Positions 33,671 through 43,727 of a stretch of DNA of 64,000 nt are shown in pieces. Source of the DNA: Deinandra increscens subsp. villosa (Eukaryota > Streptophyta > Magnoliopsida > Asterales > Asteraceae); contig JBCNJP010000003.1 of NCBI GenBank assembly GCA_039602395.1, positions 19,616,956-19,680,955 of the forward strand. Reading direction: 5' to 3'. The notes under the pieces were generated by a model. The model was not told where the DNA came from. It did no database searches and worked only from the letters and a program-made list of their open reading frames with translations. The position numbers were made by a program, and so were the translations under genes. The stretch's first letter is position 1, and every line of letters starts with the position of its first letter.

Positions 33671-35197
33671 ATGGCACTCATTCAACCAGGTAGCACTTCA
33701 TATACCAACAACAATGAGATATGTTGTAATCCTAAGTGTCAGGCTATTTTAAATGAATGTAAAGACTGGGAACGTAAGTTTACAAATGAGACCATAAATC
33801 GCGAATTAATTACTAGAGACCTTAGGGAGTCCAAAAGTAAGCCCAGAATATTTAGAGAGAAACTTGAGGCCATTCAGGTAGATGTTAAGAGTCTTCAACG
33901 TCAGGTGAGTGATAAAAGCACCTATCTTAGGCTTGCTAACGCTAAGGTAGAAGAGCTAACTAAGGAGGTGGAGGAACTAAGAACCAAACTTGACACTTCC
34001 CAATCTGCCCTTGAGAAACATCAAGTTATTCAAAAGAAAATGATGGACTCCCATCATTCTTTATTCAAATCAGAGGAGCGATTCGAGCATGTAAAAGAAA
34101 CATCTGGCCTCGGGGATGGAAATTTTCCTCCCCCATTACAACATGAATACATCAGAGTGCCCTAAACTGCCGATGAATTGTTGAAAGAGTCCCTGAATGA
34201 AACAACCATGGTATATGGGCCTCAACCAGCACATAAAGATGAAGAGACAGCCACTGAAGCAACTCAGTCTAATAAAACTACTGAGTGTGCAAGCTCAAGC
34301 TCCAGTGAGGTGAAGAGAGCTGATGAAGGAAAGTTGGTTCCTTATCCAAAGATCGAGACTCCTTATTCCAAAGTTGTGGATGAGGTAAAGCGGGAACGAG
34401 TGGTGATGACTACAAGGCCCAATGGTAAGATATTTATGACAACAGGGTCTATGTTCATTCTGATTGAAGGAGAAGAGCGACCCTCATTCACCACTAAGTT
34501 CAAAGGCTTGGGTCATGATGGTGGTTTATCATCAGACATTAAGACTATAAGGCCCAAGATCACCATCAAGCCTCCAACTTCTGTTCCTGTCAAGATTGAA
34601 AGGCCCAAGATGACAAGCAAGTCTCCAGTTTCATCAGTAGGCTCATGCAATTGCAATTGTAGAAATGTTGCCTCGACATCAAAGAATACATGGAGCACAA
34701 GAACTGCAAAAATTGATTCAACTCAAGCTTCGAGAAACCAGTCCGCAGTCAACCCAAGATCTGCAAACAGGTCAAAGATGCAGACACAAGCAAATGGTGC
34801 TCCACCTCAGCAGTTAAAGACAAACGGTTACACGTCTGACTTCTATCTCAAGAAGCAGACATGCTTTAATTGTGGCAATCCTGGTCACATTGCCCGAAAT
34901 TGTCTCTATCGCCCCTATGAGCCATATTATCCGCAAAGTCGGAGTGGTTCGTCTCAGGAATTAGTTAAGTCTAAGCCAATGAAGGTGCAACCGCCTAAGG
35001 CAATGAAGCCTGTTTCTCCTAAGATGAAACCCTCTGATCAACATTGGGGCGCTGCCAAAGAGCAAAGGACATTTTCAAATCAAAAATATGTTTTTCCAAA
35101 TTATGAAAATTTTCATAAAAAGGTGAAGAAACCAATTTCAAAACAACACAAAGATGATAAACCTAAAGTTACCCCCCCCCCCCCCAAAGGTAACTAA
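33671..35197 (+). pseudogene. Gag-like ORF of the non-autonomous LTR element
   Basis: One frame runs from 33650, with a likely start at the second Met, 33671 (MALIQPGSTSYT). A single TAA at 34163-34165 interrupts it, and it stops at 35197 after a run of 14 C (35172-35185). A different frame then stays open to 35429 and ends WVPMAN, typical of a copia Gag/Pol border. Features in order: CCNPKC cluster, long coiled coil (VEELTKEVEELRTKLDTSQS), basic low-complexity region, and one CCHC zinc knuckle (CFNCGNPGHIARNC, 34862-34903) that would bind RNA in the particle. No protease, integrase or RT follows. One stop and one homopolymer shift separate it from a continuous frame; either could be a sequencing error. 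Confidence 0.8.
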
Positions 35198-35429
35198 AAC
35201 TGTTTTGAAAAGGAAACCTGAAATGAAGAAGGTTGAAATACCTAAAGTCACTACTTCAAAGGTGACTAAAACAACTTTCAAATCACCTGAAATTTGGAAA
35301 CCAAAATCAAAGGCAGCTGCAGCTCAAATTCCTGATTTCTCAAAGGGAGTGTTTTTAAAAGAAGTTTCATTTATTGATGCTTCAGGAATACCCAGAACCA
35401 CAATGGCCTGGGTACCTATGGCTAACTGA
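35198..35429 (+). pseudogene. C-terminal continuation of the Gag-like frame
   Basis: The +1-shifted frame after the poly-C run reads PKVTKTVLKRKPEMKKVEIP and later GVFLKEVSFIDASGIPRTT, ending at TGA 35429. The composition (K, P, T) matches the upstream part. In autonomous relatives this border leads into protease; here coding stops. Confidence 0.65.
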
Positions 35430-37214
35430 TATCTCTCACATTGTGCAGGAACAGTCAAGGAGGACTTTCATTAACCTTGTTTGTTTGTGATAGTGATTGT
35501 TATAGGCACAGGATAGGAGGCATCTCTTCACTTCATGACATGAAGATTTTTATGGGGAGTATGTTTTCCTTGTGAGAGGTAAATCTGAAAAAATCAGCAG
35601 AAAAGGTAACATTGTCTGAATTGTTTGTTTCTTGGCTAGTTTGATGTGAAGTATGGTTGTGCATGAAACAAAACCCATTTCTGAAAATTTTCAAAAGATA
35701 AACTTTGAAGGTTAGCTTGGCCAGTTTTAGTACATATTTAGTATTGTGTCAGTGTGTGCTTAAAAAAAAAATAGGAATAAGGTGTGTGTTGTTATTAAAA
35801 ATCAAAAAGCAAGGGGAAGAATAGAAAAAATGAAATAGTGAAAAGATGAAATAGTAGACCCTTCAAAAAAAATTGTGCTTTTTAATTTTTAATCTTTTGT
35901 TTGTGCGTTTGAGAAGGTGGGAAGTGAAATAAATTTCCGTCTTGGAGATGGCCGACACGCGCAAGGCAGACGTGAAAGACATGATCCATGGTGATATGTT
36001 GGTAGGCTCGGCTCTTTAATATGAAAAGGTATGCGTTACACACTTAAAGATAATGTATGGCAGTTTGTTGGGTAACAACACTTAGGTTAATTGCATTTCT
36101 ATTTGACTGCAAGTTCAAGTTTCTGATACACACGTTTGTCTCCAAGAGTGTGAAATTGAGCTCAAAAAGTCGGTGTCCCCTCTGCTTTGCGTGAGCAATG
36201 ACCTGGGGATGCTTCGCATGTATGTAAGGCTCTCCTCTGCTTTGTGTGAGCAATGACCTGGAGTTGTCCATACATACGTACTTCTAGATCATCTAAAATT
36301 AAAAAAAATAATTAAAAATAATATACACCCAAAAGATGCCAAAGAGCACATCAAAAGAGACCCTCACGAGTCCAAAACCCTCAGCCTTTTTTCTTTTGTG
36401 TTATCTTAAGTTTTTATTGTTTATTTTTCAACCATGGCCATGTTAATTTAAAGGTTTTAATAAGTTTTTATGGGTTTCATGCATGAATGTATCACCCCTC
36501 CAGAATCTCAGGGGGAGATAATGTGAAGAGTCCTCAGGTTCAGGGGAAGTATTTATGGAAAACCCGTAATCAATGTTAGGGTTTGTGTTAAAAAATGTTG
36601 TTCTCCTGCTAACCCAGTAACCAGGTATCATATACTGGTTAGTGTTTGTGTTTGTTCCATGTTGTGCTTGACAGGTTAAGTGGAAAAGAGAACTCATGGA
36701 CAAGAAGGTCAAGGACTCAGTTGACCAAAGCAAGAACTCTGCTACTGTTCGTGTTGAAGAACCAGCCGGAAAAGGACTTACCCTATGCTCAGAGGAGGTT
36801 TGTTGGTTTTTTAAGTGAAGCTTCTGAAGACTCAAAAGATACCATTCACAAGTTGAGGGGAAGCTAAATGCCGTCAGTTCAAAGATCTATAATCAAGAAT
36901 GCCAAGATATAGGTTTTCAAAATTTAACCTTTGAAGTTAATGGCAAGTCAAGACAGTTACTGATGATTCAGCAAGGACTCAACAGTTTTCAAGAGGGAGC
37001 AAGTATTTGAGAATTCTCCTCTCATTACATGTTCCTCATTTGAAGTCCAAGCTAATGCTGATTGAGAGAACACTCCCTAAAGTCATTTGTTGTTGCCTAA
37101 TGAAGATTGTTAAAAAAAGAATCTTCACCAACCCATGCTCAAGCCAAGGTGAAGACTGCAAGGTTCTGAAGATTGAAAGTAGAAGACATTTAATATCACA
37201 AGCCAAGGGGAAGA
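35430..37214 (+). other. Noncoding interior of the Gag-only element
   Basis: About 1.8 kb without a recognisable domain. It contains a duplicated GTGAGCAATGACCTGG segment (about 36191 and 36247) and a TTTGACAG-like splice-acceptor context near 36675. It ends in the PPT AAGCCAAGGGGAAGAT before the 3' LTR. An autonomous element would carry pol here. Confidence 0.7.
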
Positions 37215-37753
37215 TTGTAAGGGAATAATTTGTGCCTTGTGTATTAAATCATCACTTGGCGGACTATTTTGAAGGCCTATGTGATAGAATAGGTGGAGAT
37301 TAGCTGGGTTATGGTTATATTGGGTCACTGGGCCAATTTAGATGTGGTTGGGCTCAATTAAACGATGTTTAGAGGGAGTTTAGTGGGCCTATATGGTCAA
37401 AAACGGGAATTAGTGGGTAATTAGGGTTACCAAAGATAAATTAGCTTGTTTTCCAAGCTAATCTCCCCTTATATAAGGATAGCTAATCTAGGAGTTTAGG
37501 GTTGCTGATTTTGGGGTGTTCTTGGTGTTTTCAAAGAAGTGTAATCGAAATTCTCCCATAGAGAATTTTGAACCTTTCAAGTGTGTTGCAATCAAGTTTC
37601 GATCTAGCATTCTCAATCGGTTTGTGTGTTTCATTATTTTCCTAATCGTTTGTTCTTGTTTATGTCGTTTATACTTGAATCACTCTAGTGTTTGGATTCC
37701 GCACACTCACTCGAGATCGTGATATCGTGTTTGGGTTCTTTTCGATCCTTACA
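37215..37753 (+). mobile_element. 3' LTR of the Gag-only element
   Basis: Starts TGTAAGGGAATAATTTG after the PPT and ends GATCCTTACA. TATA box TTATATAAGG near 37466. It is full length relative to the 5' LTR, so the element is structurally complete from 32283 to 37753 (5,471 bp). Confidence 0.95.
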
Positions 37754-38216
37754 TTTTTTTTATTTATTAATTTTTAATTATTTTTTTTTAATTTAAATTA
37801 ATCTAAAGAAAAGGCAGAAAAGGCATTAAAAAAAGTTGGGTTACGTTCACGGTTCGCGTTCCACTGGAAACCAAAAGGGCGCTACAAAAAACCCCATAAT
37901 CCACGAACTTGGAGGGGCGATCGACGAACTTGGATGAGATTCTCGAAGTGATCAGCTAGAAATCGAAGTTATTAACCAGGGTACAATCGACGAACTTGGG
38001 GTATTGTAATTTGTATTGATGTTATTTTGGATGATTTTAATTTGTTTTAAACTTTATTGAACTTTTCTTTTTGATATTTGTTGTGGTTGAAAGTTTATAA
38101 AATGTATATTGTAAATTGACAGGTTTTAGTAGTCAATCCGGTTCAACCGTCCGGGTCAACCCGGTTGAACCATTTTTTGAGCAAGACCTGTCCGGTTTAA
38201 AATCTGGTTTTTAAAC

Positions 38217-38833
38217 ATTGCACATTATTTGCATCGATTGAATTGCGAACATTATTTGCATCTAACTAGCATCGACCTGTAAAAACTGTATGATATACGA
38301 TTTATACTTTCACTAGTTGTTTTTAATACTTTTTAATACGATAGAGATGCCATCCCTTTTGAACCTTATTCGGTTGGTTTATATCAATGATACGAACCAC
38401 CGAAACATGACCGAACTACTTATTTGCATTTATTATTGCACCTCACCAGGCAGGTCTTCAAATCTGTTTTGCCTACAAAAAAAAAAAAAAAAAAAAAAAA
38501 TTAAAAAAATCATGCAAAATATAAAATACTTAGATTAATAGTTTACATTTAATCAAAATAGGCCCACTTAATTAGTATACTACTCAAGATTGACTGGATT
38601 AAGATCTAAATTATGTCATCAATGAACTTATAGTTTAATTGTATTTGGAGGACTTGAGATCAAATATGCCGTTAAAAAAAAAATCTAAATCATGCCAAAC
38701 TAAACAAACTCAAACCTAAATTGTAGCTTATTTAACAAACGAACTTGAGAATCACGTATTAATCTTATTTATAAAAGTATGCTATTATTTTTTATTTAAT
38801 AGATATATAACTACAAAGTGAATATTATTATTA
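38217..38833. other. AT-rich spacer with a poly(A) run
   Basis: No coding sequence is supported. A run of about 24 A near 38477-38500 follows a GC-moderate stretch and could be the tail of an old retroposed sequence, but no head or target duplication was found. Confidence 0.5.
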
Positions 38834-39213
38834 GGAAAATTGGAATTAAATAATGAATGTTATTGGGTATTGGCGGATAATAATCCGAGTTCCAATATCG
38901 GCCTACAATAATCCCAATTATTTGGGTTTTGGAATTCATTGGGCCGCCGTTAATTTTTCACTAACTTCGTTAGTTGTGTGCGGACGTGGCACATGCCACA
39001 TCAACAAGTATGATGCCACATCACCTTCCACGTCAGCAAAATGATGCCACATCACCTGCCACGTCAGCAAGTACTAGCGGAGTTAGTGAAAAATTAACGG
39101 CGGCCCAATGAATTCCAAGACCCAAATAAGTGGGATTATTGTAGGCCAATATTGGAACTCGGATTATTATCCGCCAATACCCAATAACTTGGATTATTTA
39201 ATTCCAATTTTCC
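38834..39213. mobile_element. Mutator-type MITE (380 bp) with 9-bp target duplication
   Basis: The terminal repeats are GGAAAATTGG and CCAATTTTCC. The exact duplication TTATTATTA lies at 38825-38833 and 39214-39222. The inner arms share TTGGCGGATAATAAT with the element at 6459. The centre has repeated ATGATGCCACATCACC and CCACGTCAGCAA motifs. It is noncoding. Confidence 0.9.
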
Positions 39214-39378
39214 TTATTATTATTACTATTATAAATTAATAAAAGTAACTAAAAATATAAATATGGGTGAGAGTTTTACAACATATGTGGTCAATAGCAT
39301 ATTTAATTAAAATTATAAATATTTTTTTTCTAGAAAAACTTCAATAACGCGTTATCATTCATTGTAAAGATATTACTT

Positions 39379-39703
39379 TTTTTTTTGAACAGCGATTTCT
39401 TAATCGAACCTGATGCTCAGCCCACCACGATGACTCAGTGTCTCTGAGAGTGTCTCAAGTCTGCGGGTGCGAGCGAGTCTGGACACCACCTCCTTGCCCC
39501 AGTTCGGGAGAAACCCGCCTGCAAGCAGCCACCGGTAAAACCCTCTCCCCAAAGATTCGAACCTGGGTCGCTAAAAGCTTCCCAAGCCCAAAGAGCTTTG
39601 AGGGTACCAAAGAAACAAATAATGTCATTGGTGAGGTTTGAACTTGAGTCCATAGAAACTCAAACCAAAGCCCCAACCAACTCCACTAGATGCCATTGGT
39701 AGT
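39379..39703 (-). mobile_element. tRNA-derived SINE (325 bp) with 14-bp target duplication
   Basis: Read on the minus strand, the head has an A-box-like TAGTGGAGTTGG (39688-39677) and a B-box-like AGTTCAAACCTC (39644-39633) about 33 bp later. This is the split internal promoter used by RNA polymerase III. The body follows and the element ends in a short A run (39387-39379). The flanks TAAAGATATTACTT (39365-39378 and 39704-39717) match exactly. That is the signature of LINE-assisted retroposition. A second B-box-like GGTTCGAATC lies inside. Confidence 0.88.
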
Positions 39704-39928
39704 TAAAGATATTACTTAATATTAATTTACGCATAAAGTATATAATGTTAAATAAATTGTTACCCTTTAAACTTAAAAAATATTAGGTTTTTTTTTCATT
39801 ATTTTCAATTTTAATTATGCTTCAAGAGTTTAAGAGTATTATGTAATATATTCTAAGTTTAGAGGTTATATAAAACCCCTTTAAAATTAGCACGGAATAA
39901 ATAGAGACAACTAAAAAAGTGAACATAC

Positions 39929-40343
39929 CACGGTTTCGCGTCATACAACTTTGAAAAGAACAACCGATGATGCAATAGTACTTTCGACCCATACCAAATC
40001 GACCAAACACGGGTTTACGTCCAACAGCTCTACGAGCATTATTCGACTTCGATGATCCAGGGATTTCAGTGGGCGGTGATGAACGGGTCGTACCAGTCAA
40101 ACCCAGAGGGATCTTGTTCGAACCGGTGGGGCTAGAATAAAATCGACCCGGTTGAGGAAAACATTTGGCCAAACAATTCCAATAACATGGAATTTTGCCT
40201 TTGGGTGCAAGAAGCACACACTGATTGAGACACCCACTCCAACATGAGTAGACTCCAGCCTTCCCTGGTTGTGATAGCAGCATCATAACAGCCAAAGTGC
40301 TTATCAAAGTACTAGTCTTGATGCCCAGAGTACAACCTACCAT
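39929..40343 (-). CDS. Small secreted cysteine-rich protein, first exon (thionin-like)
   Basis: Starts at ATG 40343 and reads MVGCTLGIKTSTLISTLAVM, a signal peptide of about 29 residues. A mature part follows with C34, C38, C42, C53, C57, C61, then a proline/serine/basic linker, then C124, C128 and C133. The CX3CX3C twin motif resembles plant thionin-like secreted peptides, which act outside the cell in defence or reproduction. The family call is tentative. After residue 138 the codon is split by a strong donor (G/GTATGT at 39928), so the downstream frame is intron and the second exon was not found. A CTATAATT box lies about 50 bp upstream (near 40395). This is the best candidate for a native single-copy gene in the window. 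Confidence 0.55.
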
Positions 40344-40517
40344 CTTGATGGTCTACCCTCACCCAAAAGTGTTACCAAGTTTTTTTTCTCAATTATAGGC
40401 AAGGATGAACCGAACTCAATTTAATGCTCATTAATATTGTTTTGACTCGTGTGCTTAAAATAGTAGGTGTATTTTTTAAAATATAAAATTTGTAAGAAAT
40501 AATAACCGATTGATTAT

Positions 40518-41105
40518 GTTAAGTATTCATAACTTATTTCCTATCCTTATCCCTATAATTTATATATTTATTAATTTTTTTCTCTCTTCCACTTACAACC
40601 ACAATTAAATAATACTTTTTATACCTTTATAATTATTTTTTCTCTCTCTTCAAACCCCAAATTTTACAATTGCATTCACAGTTCCCCATCCTCATCCCTA
40701 TAATTTATACTTTAATCATTACTTTTTCTCTCTTTTCCACTCATAACCACAATTTAATAATATTTTTTATACCCTTATTGTTACTTTTTCTTTCTCATTC
40801 AATCACAACAAAACCCCAAATTTTAAAAAATTATCAGTTTTTTCCCTAAATATAGGGATGAACAGTAACTTTTTATCTCTCATCCACTCACAACCACTCA
40901 AAATCACATCCTAAATTTTGAGGACTATACACACATAATTTTAGGGAGTGGGTTGTGAATGCTCTAAATTTTTCCTAAAATATAGGGATTTACCAAATTT
41001 TTCTCAAATATTTCTCTCTCATCTACTCACAACCACTCACAACTACACCTCAAATTTTAAGGTTTACACATACAACCATTATAAGAAATGGGCTGTGAAT
41101 GCTAC
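40518..41105. mobile_element. Cluster of nested Tourist/Harbinger-type MITEs
   Basis: Three partial or complete copies share CATCCCTATAATTTATA, ACTCACAACCACT and a terminal TGTGAATGCTC. They run at about 40518-40670, 40671-40967 and 40968-41105. The inverted ends read GAGCATTCACA. Flanking TTA, expected for Harbinger-type elements, is seen clearly at related copies (43136, 50714). Confidence 0.7.
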
Positions 41106-41352
41106 GCGTTATCCATCTTACGCATTTATAATAAGATGATGGGTTTGGTATATGTTATTTTGTTTTACTTTTTTTCAAATAAGGTGAATATACTATGGAG
41201 ACAATAACATATTATTAACTAGATTTTACTGCTAGCGTGTTTGGGTTGGGATAATACGGGTATATAAAATAGTTGTAGTGCTAAAATGTAAAGTAAGAAA
41301 AAAAAATGTAAAATGATTGTGCAACGACGTTAAAAAAAGATATTATTGTAGA
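41106..41352. other. Short AT-rich spacer
   Basis: No gene or repeat recognised between the MITE cluster and the hAT MITE. Confidence 0.5.
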
Positions 41353-41518
41353 CATGGGCGAAGCTTGGCTGAAAGACGGTTGGGGCAGAAAGTCATGGGG
41401 CCAAAAAGAATGGGGCCGGACTATGTAAATAAATTTTTTTCGGACTGAACATGTATAAATTTACACTACCGAGCAAAAAAACAGTTGGGACCCGGTCCCG
41501 GGAGAAGCTTCGTCCCTG
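41353..41518. mobile_element. hAT-type MITE (166 bp) with 8-bp target duplication
   Basis: The ends CATGGGCGAAGCTTGG and, inverted, CAGGGACGAAGCTTCT form a TIR. The exact 8-bp duplication ATTGTAGA lies at 41345-41352 and 41519-41526, which is typical of hAT transposition. It is noncoding. Confidence 0.88.
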
Positions 41519-41654
41519 ATTGTAGAGAAAACACAAAAAAAAAAAATTACGCAATAAGATTAAAAAAAAAAACTATTAGAGGCTGACACGTAATATTCAA
41601 TTAGTAAAATCACGTAGCCCAATCATATGGAAACACTATTCATTACAACATGAA

Positions 41655-42470
41655 CTATATTTATATATATAGGGATTGGATATACAAAAAAACATATTTT
41701 GTCTAAAAAGAATAGGAAGATATTTCATCCCTTGATTTTCCAAATTAATGGTTGAGATTTAAAAGCAATAAAATATGAGAGAAATTAAGGGGTGAAGGGT
41801 ATTTTTGGTATAACCTTTTTTGTTGACTTTTTAAAGTTTCTCCCACGTTTTTTAAATGTTCATAACTTTTTTTATACGACATTAGTTTTTTATAAAAAAT
41901 TACACCATAAAAACGAACATTTTTTTCTCTTTAATTTGAGTATAGTATTGATATATAAAAAAAAAACTCTTTAAAAAATCCATTAAAAAAAGTGTACTAG
42001 TTTGTCATGTATGCACTGATTTAAAAAAAATATACTAGTTTGTAATAATTGTATTGTTTTACATTTAAATAATATGATTTATATTGTTTTGTATTGTACG
42101 TTTTGTTTTGAATTAAAGCAACTATTTTTATGTTGTTTTGTGTTAAAACAACATATTTTATATATTCTTTAAAATAAAAAAACACATATAATTGTGTTAT
42201 TTTTCATTAAAAATGTACTGAATTTAAATCTATACTGATTTACAATAAGACAATATTATTTGTACTGTTATACGTTAAAAAAACATTATTTCTGCTGTTT
42301 CAAAGTAAAACAGTACATATAATTGTGTTAGTTTGCATTAAAATGTACTGTTTTAGTCAAAATAACACTATATGTACCGCTTTGATTTAAGACTAAAATG
42401 CCCTTATTCTTACATATCATAATCCTATCGCTTTAAATTCTTTTTAGGCAAAATCAATTTCCTATTTAAT
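41655..42470. repeat. AT-rich dispersed repeat, second family copy
   Basis: Starts TATATATAGGGATTGG and shares, in order, GTTGACTTTTTAAAGTT, TTCATAACTTTTT, TACGACATTA, TTACACCATAAAAACGA and GAGTATAGTATTG with the arms of the fold-back element at 737-1895. The core here (41990-42360) is a different array: degenerate repeats built on AAAACA...ATATAATTGTGTT and TGTACTGTTTT. Confidence 0.7.
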
Positions 42471-42499
42471 CAGCCTCTTTATATATACTTTTAAGTTAA

Positions 42500-43135
42500 A
42501 CTTTGAACATTTATGTTGGATTTCATAATGTGAAACTAAAATGTTCAGGGGTGAAAGTATTTGTGATACAGATCTAGAGAGTCCGCATGCCCAACCCGTG
42601 TTCGGAAATCTGAGACCCGTCTCTATCGGGTTTAATATTTTATTCTATCTTTACTTTTAAATAAGTATATCGTTTATTTAAAAGGTTTTATTTAATTATT
42701 AATTAGTTTCCTGGATGGTTTGTGTTTCATTTTATTTATTTGCCTATTTAAAGAACTCTTTGTAATCTTTTTGGTTGATTGATTTGAATAAAAGTTTAAG
42801 TTTACTTTGGAGGTTTATCCAGGGTTTCTAGCACGAGGTTTTGGGCTAGGTTTTCATTCCTTGACATAGATCAAGGGTTTCTATCCGCTTCCGCTATCAA
42901 TTTGCCTATGGGTCAAAGTTAAGGGTCTGCCTACTATTTTTATTAAAATTGAGTTGGGAGAAAATGTGCGCGTCAGACTATGAGCGGGAGAAAAGAACGG
43001 GGGGATTAATTTCTTGTAACTTGTGAGCTAAATAAGGAATCCCTAAAATTTGGTAGAGAAATTAAAAAATTATGAATCAAGCCTATTTGTAGTATTTGTA
43101 GGCTGTTTCTTCTGAGATTTGAGATGTTATATGCG
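42500..43135 (+). mobile_element. Probable LTR fragment
   Basis: The sequence has LTR-like organisation: a GC-richer stretch, TTTGCCTATTTAAAGAAC, TTTGAATAAAAG (a polyadenylation-type signal), then a CTTCCGCTATC segment. No coding domain, PBS or defined ends. Classification as copia or gypsy is not possible by eye. Confidence 0.35.
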
Positions 43136-43138
43136 TAT

Positions 43139-43227
43139 TAGAGCATTCACATCCCATTCCTTATAATGGTTGTGAGGGTAAACCTTAAAATTTAAGGTGT
43201 AGTTTTGAATGGTTGTGAGTAGAGGAG
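43139..43227. mobile_element. Harbinger-type MITE fragment cut by the gap
   Basis: TTA followed by GAGCATTCACATCCCAT and an AATGGTTGTGAGTAGAG segment, the inverted form of the copies at 40671 and 51085. It runs into the N gap. Confidence 0.75.
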
Positions 43228-43727
43228 NNNNNNNNNNNNNNNNNNNNNNNNNNNNNNNNNNNNNNNNNNNNNNNNNNNNNNNNNNNNNNNNNNNNNNNNN
43301 NNNNNNNNNNNNNNNNNNNNNNNNNNNNNNNNNNNNNNNNNNNNNNNNNNNNNNNNNNNNNNNNNNNNNNNNNNNNNNNNNNNNNNNNNNNNNNNNNNNN
43401 NNNNNNNNNNNNNNNNNNNNNNNNNNNNNNNNNNNNNNNNNNNNNNNNNNNNNNNNNNNNNNNNNNNNNNNNNNNNNNNNNNNNNNNNNNNNNNNNNNNN
43501 NNNNNNNNNNNNNNNNNNNNNNNNNNNNNNNNNNNNNNNNNNNNNNNNNNNNNNNNNNNNNNNNNNNNNNNNNNNNNNNNNNNNNNNNNNNNNNNNNNNN
43601 NNNNNNNNNNNNNNNNNNNNNNNNNNNNNNNNNNNNNNNNNNNNNNNNNNNNNNNNNNNNNNNNNNNNNNNNNNNNNNNNNNNNNNNNNNNNNNNNNNNN
43701 NNNNNNNNNNNNNNNNNNNNNNNNNNN
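43228..43727. other. Assembly gap of exactly 500 N
   Basis: Fixed-size gap between a MITE fragment and the 3' part of a large gypsy element, whose pol region is probably lost here. Confidence 0.98.

Larger units (their letters stand above)
32142..38216. mobile_element. Terminal-inverted-repeat element split by an LTR element
   Basis: The ends TTTTAAAAACCGGATT (32144) and, inverted, TTTAAAAACCAGATT (38201-38216) form a TIR. Short flanking stretches on both sides are rich in CCGGTT/AACCGG motifs. The body is interrupted at 32282/37754 by the complete LTR element. Removing that insert leaves about 600 bp, the size of a non-autonomous DNA element. The target duplication is not clear. Confidence 0.5.

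Noticed and set aside
36443..36835. 130-codon minus-strand frame in the Gag-only element
   Set aside because: Antisense to the noncoding interior of an LTR element; no domain and no promoter.
39545..39565. tRNA gene suggested by GATTCGAACCTGGG
   Set aside because: A lone B-box-like motif inside the SINE body; no cloverleaf can be drawn around it.
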